From Chloroflexota bacterium (GTDB lineage: Bacteria; Chloroflexota; Anaerolineae; UBA7937; B3-Chlor): a stretch of 64,000 bases of DNA. Shown here in pieces: positions 41,713-50,413 of this stretch (positions within the stretch are counted from its first letter, which is position 1; every line of letters begins with the position of its first letter). The notes beneath the pieces were generated by a model that was given only the letters and a program-made list of their open reading frames with translations, was not told the DNA's origin and ran no database searches. The stretch covers positions 278,480 through 342,479 of the forward strand of contig JAUVXJ010000001.1 of NCBI GenBank assembly GCA_030603665.1. Reading direction: 5' to 3'. The translations under genes were made by a program, and so were the position numbers.

Positions 41713-42728
41713 TGCTCAGCGATCTGGTCCTTCAGCACCCTGATTTCGGCTCGGAGGCGAGATACTATCCTCTCTCCCGCCTTGTCGCCCGGCGCGTCCC
41801 GTAGGCGTCGTTTCGCAAAGGCCAGCTCCGTAGCCACTTGGTGATATCTCCTCACCCTGCGAGCCTCCCCCAGTCCATAGAAGTACAGGGCTCTCCACTG
41901 AGCAGCGACCCGACGCCCATACAAAGCGGCGGTATCGTAGTCATCCTGGGATAGCGTACCCGCACTCACTTCGTCGCTCAGTTCCTGCGTGATCCATCCC
42001 TTTTCCCTATCCCAGGAGAGGAGAATCATGATCAGTAGGATTATCGCGCCACCCCAGTCGTTGGCCAGGCTGATCAGGATTGGCCAACACATCTCCGCCG
42101 CGAGACTGACCGAGAGATTGTGCACCGCATGGACCAAGATAGCAGCAGCCAAGGCCGCAATCGGTGCCGCCCACCGCTTCCACCTGCTTCGGGTGATGGC
42201 CGCATACCCAAATCCCATACCCACGATACCACTGAACAGGCCATGATTCAACCCGAAGACCATTGTACGCGTGAAAACGACGATCAGCCAGGTACGTACG
42301 CCTCCCTCCATCAACGCGCCCAAGAAGTACAGGGCGTTCTCCGTCATGGCAAATCCAAAACCAACCAGAGCCCCGTAGACGATGCCGTCGAGCACTCCGT
42401 CGATCTCTGGCCGAAAAACGATGAAGACCAACCCAATGGCCACAGCCTTGGCTGTCTCTTCGACTATTGGTGCCACCACACTACCCGCTATGAGTTGCGC
42501 GGCCGCTTCGTCGAAGAGCCCGGCGAAGGGGATCCCCAGAACGAACTCAGCCACGAGGGACAGGAGTATGGCGGGGATGGCTCCCCACACGAACGTGGCA
42601 GCGAGCAGACCCCATGGTTCCTTCTCGTACCTGTCCAACCACCATACGACCAGGCTGTAGAGAACCGCAGGGGCCACTGAGGCCAGAATAGTTAGAATGG
42701 CAAGAACCAGAGACGGCAGGACCTGCAT
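41709..42728 (-). CDS. prsW: PrsW-family membrane glutamic-type protease
   Basis: The 339-residue protein has seven or more hydrophobic segments and the family motifs in order: YEKEPWG, EETAKA, FAMTEN, LNHGLFSG and HAVHN. PrsW cleaves anti-sigma factors within the membrane in Bacillus. A soluble C-terminal extension of about 110 residues, rich in Arg and helical (QDDYDTAALYGRRVAAQWRA), follows the core. It lies 3 nt after the PHP gene and overlaps fabF by 4 nt, so the three form one operon. The FecR-like protein or other membrane regulators are possible targets; there is no direct evidence. Confidence 0.85.
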   Translation of the reverse strand: MQVLPSLVLAILTILASVAPAVLYSLVVWWLDRYEKEPWGLLAATFVWGAIPAILLSLVAEFVLGIPFAGLFDEAAAQLIAGSVVAPIVEETAKAVAIGLVFIVFRPEIDGVLDGIVYGALVGFGFAMTENALYFLGALMEGGVRTWLIVVFTRTMVFGLNHGLFSGIVGMGFGYAAITRSRWKRWAAPIAALAAAILVHAVHNLSVSLAAEMCWPILISLANDWGGAIILLIMILLSWDREKGWITQELSDEVSAGTLSQDDYDTAALYGRRVAAQWRALYFYGLGEARRVRRYHQVATELAFAKRRLRDAPGDKAGERIVSRLRAEIRVLKDQIAEQ

Positions 42729-42731
42729 GGG

Positions 42732-43385
42732 CTATTCTCTACGCAGTCTGTTTCGCGCCCTCGCATAGATGCTGAAGAAGTGCACCCAGAAAGGGCTCAG
42801 GCCACCTCCGATATGCCCCTCGCGAAGCTGTTCCAGGAATTGGTCCCTGTCGCCCAGAGCAGGCAGCTCCACGTACGCCCGCCCGAGTTCGTGAGCACTG
42901 TGGGCATCGCTGCCCGCCGTACAAGGCAGTCCGTTGAGACCGGCGAACTCCTGGGCCCGAAGGTTGTCCCCGGCGAATGTGGTGCGGCTGTTGAGCCCCT
43001 CAATGAAGTCCAGTTGGTCAGCAATGTCCGAGAGCACACTCCCGTCCAGGCTCTCTACGCGCAGCTTGTCGAACGGGTGGGGCACGCCAACCAACCCACC
43101 CTGCTCCTTGATCAGTCTAGCTGTCTCGCGCGCCGAGAGGCCTCTCGGCACCTCCTCCTCCAGGAACAGCCCCAGTAGCTCCCCCTGGTCCGTCGATACC
43201 TCCTGGCCGACTATGATGGGAAAGGAAGCTGCGGTTCGCACCGCGTGTGCCCCACCAATGGTGTTGTGGTCAGTGATGGCCAGCGCACCTATGCCCCTGG
43301 CTCGCGAGAGTTCCACGATCTCTTCGGGGGACATGCACCCATCTACGGAATAGGAGGTGTGTACATGAAGGTCTGCCTTGATCAT
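42732..43385 (-). CDS. PHP-domain phosphoesterase
   Basis: The 217-residue protein has DLHVHTSYSVDGCMS, ALAITDHNT, GVPHPFD and AGSDAHSAHELG, the metal-binding segments of the polymerase-and-histidinol-phosphatase fold. Its length and motif set match small PHP proteins of the YciV/TrpH type (nucleoside bisphosphate or RNA 5'-exonuclease) and not HisJ. It is the first gene of the PHP-prsW-fabF run. Confidence 0.85.
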   Translation of the reverse strand: MIKADLHVHTSYSVDGCMSPEEIVELSRARGIGALAITDHNTIGGAHAVRTAASFPIIVGQEVSTDQGELLGLFLEEEVPRGLSARETARLIKEQGGLVGVPHPFDKLRVESLDGSVLSDIADQLDFIEGLNSRTTFAGDNLRAQEFAGLNGLPCTAGSDAHSAHELGRAYVELPALGDRDQFLEQLREGHIGGGLSPFWVHFFSIYARARNRLRRE

Positions 43386-43514
43386 TCGAAGATTGCCCGA
43401 GCGGCTGAGAACGGATTCACGCCAAGATACATGGCAGCGAAGCCAGCGGCGACCACTCCTGTAAGCTGCGGACGCAGACTAGTTGCGCACAAACGGCTCT
43501 GAACGTGCGCATAG

Positions 43515-44081
43515 TTACATCCCAGCGGTCCGTTGAGGGCCTGGCGACAGGAGAACCGCACGCGGAGGCGTCAACCGCTCGACGCCGCGACCTGCCCGCG
43601 AAGAGAGCCTCGGCGCTGCTGGAGCGTCCAGACAGAAGCCGGCACCACATCTAATCGGTCTTACGAACCTGCCCTGCATCGAGCGCTGTGGCCCCAGGGC
43701 GCGCCGCAACGCGTTCTCAAGATCCTCCGGCTCAAAGGGCTTCTCTACCCAGTGCGTGATTCCCGCCTCCTGCGCCCGTCTTGTTCTATCTCTCTGAGAG
43801 AGGTGAGCCGAGACCATGACCACCGGCACCTTAGACAGGCTCTCGCAAGCCCTGATACGCCGAGTGGCCTCAATACCATCCAAGACCGGCAGTTCTTCGT
43901 CCATGAAGATGATGTCTGGCTTCTCCCTGAGCGCCACCTCCACGCCCTCCTGACCATCCGCGGCCAGCAGAACCTCGGTCTTGACCTCTACCATGAGCCT
44001 CATGAGCGCTGCGAACACCCTTGCGATATCTTCGTTGTCCTCTATGTACAGCACCTTCACCACGCCGCTGCTGAGACTCAC
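43515..44081 (-). CDS. Response regulator receiver protein with non-domain tail
   Basis: GTG 44081 has GGAGGA upstream. Residues 8-125 are a CheY-like receiver: VLYIEDNED, phospho-Asp in IIFMDEELP, MVSAHLS and WVEKPFEPEDL. The last 60 residues (rich in Arg, Pro and Gly) match no output domain and may be unstructured or a 3' extension by readthrough of a lost stop. It lies alone, divergent from the XRE/histidine-kinase pair; the kinase at 44952 is a plausible phosphodonor. Confidence 0.82.
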   Translation of the reverse strand: MSLSSGVVKVLYIEDNEDIARVFAALMRLMVEVKTEVLLAADGQEGVEVALREKPDIIFMDEELPVLDGIEATRRIRACESLSKVPVVMVSAHLSQRDRTRRAQEAGITHWVEKPFEPEDLENALRRALGPQRSMQGRFVRPIRCGAGFCLDAPAAPRLSSRAGRGVERLTPPRAVLLSPGPQRTAGM

Positions 44082-44175
44082 CTATCATCCTCCGCTGGGA
44101 TATCCGGCGGGCCTGCCAGTGGCCCCGACTCGCCGCGCATTATCGCACAGACACTCCCATGTGTCAACTGGCTAC

Positions 44176-44204
44176 GTTGCCCCCAAGACGAAGTAGTGGT
44201 ATAA
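44176..44204 (+). promoter_or_regulatory. Promoter of the XRE-histidine kinase operon
   Basis: TTGCCC (44176-44181), 17 nt, TATAAT (44199-44204). The transcript starts about 28 nt before ATG 44239. Confidence 0.78.
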
Positions 44205-44238
44205 TGACAGCAGCATCTCACGCGCATGGAGGGTCCCC

Positions 44239-44955
44239 ATGGCTGCTGGAGCACAGGTGCTTGATATTCGCTCGAAAATGATCGGAGTGCTGCTTCGGGC
44301 TGCTCGGCTCAAGGCTGGCAAGACAGTCAAGGAGTGTGCTCAGTGGCTGGGCTGCTCCCCGCATATCATGTCCCAGTATGAGTACGGCCGCCGTGCGATC
44401 AGCTTGCCAGAGCTGGAGCTCCTGGCGCAGCTGTTTCGTGTGCCGGTTAGTCAACTATGGGATGAAGACACAGCCGATCTCGAACCGCCGGCCGAGATGC
44501 CCCCCGTTGACAAGTTGCTTAGGCTGCGCCACAAGGAAATCGGTGTCTTGCTCAGACAGGCGAGATCCAGAGCTGGCAAGACACAGAAGCAGTGCGCTCG
44601 CCTCCTTGCTGTCTCCCCGGAGACTGTGTCCAAGTACGAGCATGGCTCCAAGGCGATGCCCATCACACACCTAGAGATCCTGGCCGACTTCCTGGACGTA
44701 TCCGTGTCCGACTTTCTGGACCGAGAACTGCATGCCAGCGAGGCCTCTGGCACCGCGTACGATTCCTCGTTGCTGCCTGTGGAGGAGGCGTGGGCCAATC
44801 TACCCTGGGAGGTCAGGGATTTCATCCGCTCCCCCGACAGTCTGCCATTCCTCCAGATGGCGGTAAGACTGTACGAGCTGCCTAGGGAGTCCCTCAGGCG
44901 CGTCGCCGAGGCTGTGCTATCTGCCGAAGACTCGGGCGGAAGATCATCGCAATGA
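44239..44955 (+). CDS. Regulator with two tandem XRE-type HTH domains
   Basis: The 238-residue protein has two Cro/C1-type domains from an internal duplication. The first (about 13-70) reads MIGVLLRAARLKAGKTVKEC, then SQYEYGRRAISLPELELLA. The second (about 98-155) reads EIGVLLRQARSRAGKTQKQC, then SKYEHGSKAMPITHLEILA. The first recognition helix is CSPHIMSQYE and the second VSPETVSKYE. A C-terminal helical part (WEVRDFIRSPDSLPFLQMAVRLYELP) may dimerise. The stop overlaps the kinase start by 4 nt (ATGA), so the two are coupled. Two DNA-binding heads on one chain suggest paired half-sites. Confidence 0.85.
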   Translation: MAAGAQVLDIRSKMIGVLLRAARLKAGKTVKECAQWLGCSPHIMSQYEYGRRAISLPELELLAQLFRVPVSQLWDEDTADLEPPAEMPPVDKLLRLRHKEIGVLLRQARSRAGKTQKQCARLLAVSPETVSKYEHGSKAMPITHLEILADFLDVSVSDFLDRELHASEASGTAYDSSLLPVEEAWANLPWEVRDFIRSPDSLPFLQMAVRLYELPRESLRRVAEAVLSAEDSGGRSSQ

Positions 44956-46625
44956 CCCCATCCGCCACCCCCACTTCCGGACAACAGGCATCTCCCTTCC
45001 TCGACACTCTGGCCAGGCTCACCAGCTATCGCCACACGGAGCCATTCCTCTCCGCCGCCTTGCACGAGGCTGTCCAGGCGGCACATTGCCAGGCTGGATC
45101 CCTACTCCTCGTCACTGGCAGCACGCGACGCGTGAGAGAGGGCGAGATGTCACCCGAGAGTGTGGAGCAGATCTCACTCTGGGAGCAGACCCTAGAGGAG
45201 CGCCTTCTTTCGAGCTCGTGGCGCATAGCGGCAGACGAGAGCCCTCCCGTCTACACTCATGTGGTCAAGGGCACGGAGCACCTGCTAGTCAACACACCCC
45301 TCCTTAGAGACGACAGTGTCACCGGCTCCCTCACCGTCGTCTTGGCACCCGGGGATACGCTCTCTCTGCCCCGACGCCAGGTGCTCACCTCCTGTGCCAC
45401 TACGATAGGGAATCTGGCTGATATCATCGAGCAATTGACCTTGACCCAGCACAGTTTGGAGCAGCTCACCTTCCTGCACCAGACGAGCCAAGCGCTGACC
45501 TCGACGCTGGACCTCCGTCAAGTCTTGGACAACACCATGGAACTGGCCACCAAGATACTCAATGCCCACGCTTCCACCCTGATGCTCATCGATGGTGAGA
45601 CAAACGAACTGGTCTTCGACATACCCTATGGCGAGAAACGGGAACTGTTGCGCAGCTACCGCATGTCTATGGACGAAGGCATAGCAGGATGGGTTGCCAG
45701 ACAGGGTGAACCTGCCATCGTCAACGATGCTGCCACCGATGAACGCTTCAGCAGAGGGACGGATGCCCGCACTGGATTCTTGACCCAGTCAGTGATCTGC
45801 GTTCCGCTACAAATCAAGAATCGCACAATCGGGGTCCTGGAAGCCTTGAACAAGATATCGAGCGAAGGCTTCAATGATGACGACCTGCGACTCCTGAGCA
45901 CTCTGGCCGCTCAGGCCGCGAGCGCAATCGAGAACGCCAATCTGTACCGCAGTCTGCGCGAGGAGAGAGACAAGATCATCCGGGTTCAAGAGGAGGCCCG
46001 CCGGGCTCTTGCTCGCGACCTCCACGACAGCACTCTGCAAAGCCTGTCATCGATCAGCATGGGAATGGATTACGTCAACCAACTACTCAAGCACCAACCT
46101 GAAGCCGCCGCCGAGGAACTGGGCAGACTGCACGAGTTGGTTCGTCATGCCTCCAGGGAAGCTCGCGTTCTTCTCTTCGAACTGCGCCCTATAGCACTGG
46201 AGGCGCAGGGGCTCGTGGGGGCGCTGGAAACGTATGTTGATCAGCTACGAGGAGAAGGGCCTCCGGTCTATCATTTCCTCAATGACGGTTTCAATGAAAG
46301 GTTGTCTCCCGAAGTGGAGGCGGCGGCGTTCATAGTAGTGCAGGAGGCTGTGAACAACGCGAGGAAGCACGCGTCTGCGGACAACGTTCGGCTGAACCTC
46401 ACGCCCGAGGAGGGATCCCTGCTAATCACGGTAGAGGACGACGGTCGCGGCTTCGACCTGGAGACAGCTCGCGAGAACGCCAGGCGCGGCGGCCATCTAG
46501 GCCTGGTCAGCATGCAGGAGAGAGCCGACCTCATCGAGGCGCAGTTCGACATCCACTCAAGGCCGGGTCAGGGCACGAGTATCGCGCTGAGAGTCCCCCG
46601 CGGCAACCGAGCGCCCGAGCCGTGA
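44952..46625 (+). CDS. GAF-domain histidine kinase, NarL/DegS class (HisKA_3)
   Basis: The 557-residue cytosolic sensor has a divergent GAF-like N-terminus (residues 15-160), then a clear GAF domain at about 180-330 (DLRQVLDNTMELATKILNAH to LRLLSTLAAQAASAIENA) and a coiled linker. The phospho-acceptor is His in ARDLHDSTLQSLSSI. The HATPase domain has VVQEAVNNARKHA (N box) and VEDDGRGFD (G1). These kinases pair with LuxR/NarL-type response regulators; none is adjacent. Small soluble ligands or redox cofactors are typical GAF inputs. Confidence 0.9.
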   Translation: MTPSATPTSGQQASPFLDTLARLTSYRHTEPFLSAALHEAVQAAHCQAGSLLLVTGSTRRVREGEMSPESVEQISLWEQTLEERLLSSSWRIAADESPPVYTHVVKGTEHLLVNTPLLRDDSVTGSLTVVLAPGDTLSLPRRQVLTSCATTIGNLADIIEQLTLTQHSLEQLTFLHQTSQALTSTLDLRQVLDNTMELATKILNAHASTLMLIDGETNELVFDIPYGEKRELLRSYRMSMDEGIAGWVARQGEPAIVNDAATDERFSRGTDARTGFLTQSVICVPLQIKNRTIGVLEALNKISSEGFNDDDLRLLSTLAAQAASAIENANLYRSLREERDKIIRVQEEARRALARDLHDSTLQSLSSISMGMDYVNQLLKHQPEAAAEELGRLHELVRHASREARVLLFELRPIALEAQGLVGALETYVDQLRGEGPPVYHFLNDGFNERLSPEVEAAAFIVVQEAVNNARKHASADNVRLNLTPEEGSLLITVEDDGRGFDLETARENARRGGHLGLVSMQERADLIEAQFDIHSRPGQGTSIALRVPRGNRAPEP

Positions 46626-46723
46626 GCGCCACACGGGAGCACATGCATTGGTCGACCCAAAGCAGCTGGCTGAGGCGTTGAACGCCCGCGCAGACAGAGA
46701 ACGATCTTGACGAGGAGGCCGAC

Positions 46724-47278
46724 ATGACCCAGGACGACAAAACAGCGAAGGTTGCCTCACTCAAAGAAGAGGGGACCAAGCTGTTCCGCTTTGGTGAATA
46801 CGAGGAAGCCGCCGACCTGTTCCAAGAGGCCCATTCAATCTACCAGGAACTGGGCGACCAGAAAGGCCAGGCGGAGATGCTCAACAACCTGGGAGCTGTC
46901 CGCACTCAAGAGGAGCGGTACGATGCGGCGGCTGAGGCGTTTGAAGAAGCAAGATCAGTGTTCGAGTCGCTCGAAGACAACAACGGCCTGGCTCAGACCC
47001 TGGGGAACCTGGGGACCATGTATCGATACCAGGGCGACAACGACACGGCCGTGGAACACCTCAAGCGAGCCATCGATCTCCTTCACGAGGTAGGTGACCG
47101 GGAGAAGGAAGCTGCCACGCTGGCCCTGATAAGCCGCATCCGTCTTGGACAGCTAAGGTGGCTGGAGGCCCTGCACTTCTACGACCTCAGCCTGGCCTGC
47201 GTCGATCCACCTGGGCTGAAAGAACGAACGCTCCGTTGGTTGCTTCAAATACCCTTCAGCATGCTCTCTCGCGCCTAG
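46724..47278 (+). CDS. TPR-repeat protein
   Basis: ATG 46724 has GAGGAGG. In 184 residues there are about three tetratricopeptide units: GTKLFRFGEYEEAADLFQEA, NNLGAVRTQEERYDAAAEAF and GNLGTMYRYQGDNDTAVEHL, plus a weaker fourth around LGQLRWLEALHFYDLSL. TPR proteins are protein-protein scaffolds. It follows the kinase by about 100 nt on the same strand and could belong to the same signalling unit. Confidence 0.82.
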   Translation: MTQDDKTAKVASLKEEGTKLFRFGEYEEAADLFQEAHSIYQELGDQKGQAEMLNNLGAVRTQEERYDAAAEAFEEARSVFESLEDNNGLAQTLGNLGTMYRYQGDNDTAVEHLKRAIDLLHEVGDREKEAATLALISRIRLGQLRWLEALHFYDLSLACVDPPGLKERTLRWLLQIPFSMLSRA

Positions 47279-47345
47279 TGAGCGACACCCCTCGCCTCGA
47301 AGCCCAACCGGCTGGCGGCAGCAGCGGGCCAAGTTCGACGTAGCT

Positions 47346-49418
47346 CTACTCCGCGTCCTCTTCTGCCTGGGCCCTGGCGATAATCTCATCCGCCTGATGC
47401 CTGGGGACCTCCTCGTAGTGCGAGAACTCCATGCTGAACATCCCTCGCCCTTGGGTGATTGATCGCATGTCCGTGGCGTACGCCTGCATCTCAGCTAGCG
47501 GCGCCTGTACAGTAATGATGGTCTTCTCGCCCTTCTGTTCGGTACCCAGCACTCGAGCCCGCTTGGTGTTAAGGTCGCCAAGGACGTCGCCCATGCTGGC
47601 GTCGGGCACCGTGATGGCGAAGGTCATTATGGGCTCCAGGAGCACGGGCGCAGCATCCCGGACAGCCTCCTTGAAGGCCTCCCGGCCGGCTATCTGGAAG
47701 GCGATATCCTTGGAATCCACGGGGTGCTCCTTACCATCGTACACCACGCTCTTGACGTCAACAACCGGATAGCCTGCGATCACACCTTGTGGCAGCACCT
47801 GCCTGATGCCCTTCTCGATAGAGGGGATGAAGCTCCTCGAGATGTGACCCTCTCTCACCTCAGTGTCGTACTCGAATCCAGTTCCCCGCGGCAGGGGTTC
47901 GACCCTCAGCCAGACCTCAGCAAACTGTCCTGCTCCGCCGGTCTGTTTCTTATGCCGATACTGCGACTTGGCCACCTTGCCTATCGTTTCCTTATACGGC
48001 ACCTTGGGCACTGTGGTCACTATCTCCACACCGAACTTGGATTGCAGCCGGCGCGCGGCGATATCGATGTGGGACTCTCCCATGCCGGAGAGCACGGTCT
48101 CGGCTGTGGTTGCCTCCCTCTCCACACGGAAGGTGGGATCTTCCTCCGTCAAACGAGCCAGGGCAGTTCCAAGCTTGTCCAAGTCAGCCTTTGTCTTCGG
48201 CGTAATGGCGGCCGAGAATACAGGATGAGGAAAACTGATGGATGGCAAGGTGAGAGGGTGTCCCTTGTCGCAGAGAGTATCCCCTGTCACCGTTTCCTGA
48301 AGCTTCGCCACCGCGCCAATGTCCCCGGCGGGCACGCTGTTCACTGGCTCCTGTTCCTTGCCAGCGAGGAAGTAGAGCTGACCCAGGCGTTCCTCTTCCC
48401 CCCGATTTGCGTTGAAGACCCGCGAATCTGACTCCATAGCTCCGGAGAAAACGCGGAAGTAGGTCAGTTTGCCCACGTACGGGTCGGCCAGCGTCTTGAA
48501 CACCAGAGTCACTAGCGGGCCGTGTACGACGGGTTCGATGAGCTCATCCTCACCGGTCGCCGGGTTGGTCCCTTTGAGCTCTGTGGCATCTATAGGCGAC
48601 GGCGAGTACTGAACGATCGCGTCCAGCAAGCGTCTTGCCCCGATGTCGTTGAGGCCGGACCCGCACAAGGCTAGCACCAAAGCGGACTTCTTCAATCCCG
48701 CAGCCAGACCCCTCACCAACTCTTCTTCCGTCAGGGTCTCTTCTTCGAAATACTTCTCCAGCAACTCGTCATCCTGCTCTGCTGCGGCCTCCAGCAACAG
48801 TAGGTGATACGTCTCAACCTCATCTTGCATGCCCTCGGGGATATCGCCTTCTTTGGCCTCCTTGCCAAGGTAGGCCTTCTTTCGCACCAGGTCGACCACG
48901 CCTTGGAAGGACGCCTGGGCACCAATGGGCAGCTGCAAGGGCACGATGTTGCCAGGTAGGCTTCCTTGAGCCTGGCTCAGAGCACGCCCGAAGTCGGCGT
49001 TTTCCCTGTCCATCTTGTTGATGAACAGCATGCGCGGCAATCCGATCTCGTCCGCATACTCCCAGACCTGTTCGGTGCCGACCTCCACCGCCGATACAGC
49101 GTCGAGCAGAACCACAGCAGAGTCCGCCGCTCTCAGCGCTCCCTTGACCTCGCCCACAAAATCGGCGTACCCTGGTGTGTCAAGCACGTTTATCTTGTGT
49201 CCTTCCCATTCACAGGGGACAACGGAGGTGTTGACTGAGAACTTACGGCGGATCTCCTCAGCGTCATAATCTGAAACGGTAGTCCCGTCCTCAACCCTGC
49301 CCAGCCGGGACACCCCACCGCTGTCATAAAGCATGGCCTCCGTCAGAGATGTCTTGCCCGCACCACCGTGGGATAAGAGAACGACGTTTCTCAATTGCTC
49401 AACTTTGTACTCCTTCAC
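47346..49418 (-). CDS. Elongation factor G-like GTPase (EF-G paralogue)
   Basis: The 690-residue translational GTPase has G1 SHGGAGKTSL, G3 DTPGYADF and G4 NKMDREN, then EF-G domains II-V (for example YRHKKQTGGAGQFAEVWLRV and LGDLNTKRARVLG). HGGAGKTS replaces the AHIDAGKTT of canonical FusA. DTPGYADFVGEV replaces DTPGHVDFT. Those traits mark the 'EF-G-like' group of second copies whose roles differ from standard translocation. A standard fusA is presumably elsewhere, next to rpsL. It has its own consensus promoter at 49461-49489. Confidence 0.88.
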   Translation of the reverse strand: MKEYKVEQLRNVVLLSHGGAGKTSLTEAMLYDSGGVSRLGRVEDGTTVSDYDAEEIRRKFSVNTSVVPCEWEGHKINVLDTPGYADFVGEVKGALRAADSAVVLLDAVSAVEVGTEQVWEYADEIGLPRMLFINKMDRENADFGRALSQAQGSLPGNIVPLQLPIGAQASFQGVVDLVRKKAYLGKEAKEGDIPEGMQDEVETYHLLLLEAAAEQDDELLEKYFEEETLTEEELVRGLAAGLKKSALVLALCGSGLNDIGARRLLDAIVQYSPSPIDATELKGTNPATGEDELIEPVVHGPLVTLVFKTLADPYVGKLTYFRVFSGAMESDSRVFNANRGEEERLGQLYFLAGKEQEPVNSVPAGDIGAVAKLQETVTGDTLCDKGHPLTLPSISFPHPVFSAAITPKTKADLDKLGTALARLTEEDPTFRVEREATTAETVLSGMGESHIDIAARRLQSKFGVEIVTTVPKVPYKETIGKVAKSQYRHKKQTGGAGQFAEVWLRVEPLPRGTGFEYDTEVREGHISRSFIPSIEKGIRQVLPQGVIAGYPVVDVKSVVYDGKEHPVDSKDIAFQIAGREAFKEAVRDAAPVLLEPIMTFAITVPDASMGDVLGDLNTKRARVLGTEQKGEKTIITVQAPLAEMQAYATDMRSITQGRGMFSMEFSHYEEVPRHQADEIIARAQAEEDAE

Positions 49419-49460
49419 TATGACAACCCTCCGCGCTAGCGCAGCGACATCTTTGGGAGT

Positions 49461-49489
49461 ATTGTAAAGGAGTTGGCATGCCTTGTCAA
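49461..49489 (-). promoter_or_regulatory. Promoter of the EF-G-like gene
   Basis: On the minus strand TTGACA (49489-49484), 17 nt, TACAAT (49466-49461). The start codon is about 43 nt downstream. Confidence 0.85.
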
Positions 49490-49647
49490 TTCAGTCAGCT
49501 GCGGAACGGGAAGAAACGCGGGCAGTGGCACGACCTGCCATGCAGCCGGGGGCGCCATGACGAACGTTCTCAATCATCCTCCGATGTGCTATAATGCCGC
49601 ACACTCGGCTATGGATCCGCGCTCGTATCAGGGAGACTAGGGGCAAC

Positions 49648-50109
49648 ATGCCTGAAGCGGGTACCTACCTACTGTTCATGCACTTGGACCGTGAGGCCGA
49701 GATCACCGTGGGGCATTTAGGCACGTTTGGGTTCGCCGCTGCGTACTACTGCTATGTCGGCAGCGCCAGGGGACCCGGGGGCCTCAAGGCCCGCCTGGCG
49801 CGGCATCTGCGCCACCGTAAGAAGCCCCACTGGCACGTAGACTATCTCCTCCCACAAGCCACGGTGACAGAAGTGTGGACAGTACACTCGATCGAGAGAC
49901 TGGAGTGTCTCTGCGCGCACACCTTGCTGGGCATGCCTGGCGCGGAGGTATTGGTCCACGGGTTTGGTTCATCAGATTGCCGCTGTGAAACGCACCTCGT
50001 CTACTTCTCCACGCTGCCTTCACTTCGTGGTTTCTGCGGGCGACTGCGTCTTCTGAACCCGGGGGTCCCGTTCTTCACGGGGACTCTGCACAGCTCAGCC
50101 GCGAGCTAG
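49648..50109 (+). CDS. DUF123 (GIY-YIG-like) protein
   Basis: ATG 49648 with AGGGG upstream gives 153 residues. GTYLLFMHLDREAEI, YYCYVGSARGPGGLKARLARH and KPHWHVDYLLPQATV are the DUF123 signature, a fold related to GIY-YIG nucleases in which YYCYVGSA corresponds to the YIG strand. C-terminal GFGSSDCRCETHLVYF is also typical. In archaea the domain occurs beside or fused to endonuclease III, implying DNA repair, but here it stands alone. A TATAAT hexamer at 49590-49595 may be its -10, with a weak -35. Confidence 0.82.
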   Translation: MPEAGTYLLFMHLDREAEITVGHLGTFGFAAAYYCYVGSARGPGGLKARLARHLRHRKKPHWHVDYLLPQATVTEVWTVHSIERLECLCAHTLLGMPGAEVLVHGFGSSDCRCETHLVYFSTLPSLRGFCGRLRLLNPGVPFFTGTLHSSAAS

Positions 50110-50413
50110 CCTTTCCACCCTGTGTCCGTGCTGCCTGTGCACGGTTGCTACATGTGCAACGGCATCTAGACATGGCGACCTTGGCGCGACGAAGCCGGCA
50201 ATCTAGAGCACGGCGCTCCTTGCGCACCAGGCTAAACCGTGTTATGATCCAAGCCCAACGAGGGGCCGTATCGAGGGTGGCATCGCGTTTCATTGGATCG
50301 GATGAGTCCCTGTTGCAGTGGTTGGAAAGGAGGTGAGGACAAGAGTAGGGAGCGATTTTTCACTGATTGTCATTGAGGGAACTCGCATAGACGCTGAAGT
50401 AAGGAGGAAGACC
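50110..50413. other. 304-nt leader region of the amino-acid ABC operon
   Basis: It contains the promoter at 50220-50248 and about 160 nt of leader. Besides TCTAGA repeats near 50165 and 50202 I see no riboswitch-like core. Confidence 0.5.
50220..50248 (+). promoter_or_regulatory. Promoter of the amino-acid ABC operon
   Basis: TTGCGC (50220-50225), 17 nt, TATGAT (50243-50248). Confidence 0.65.
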
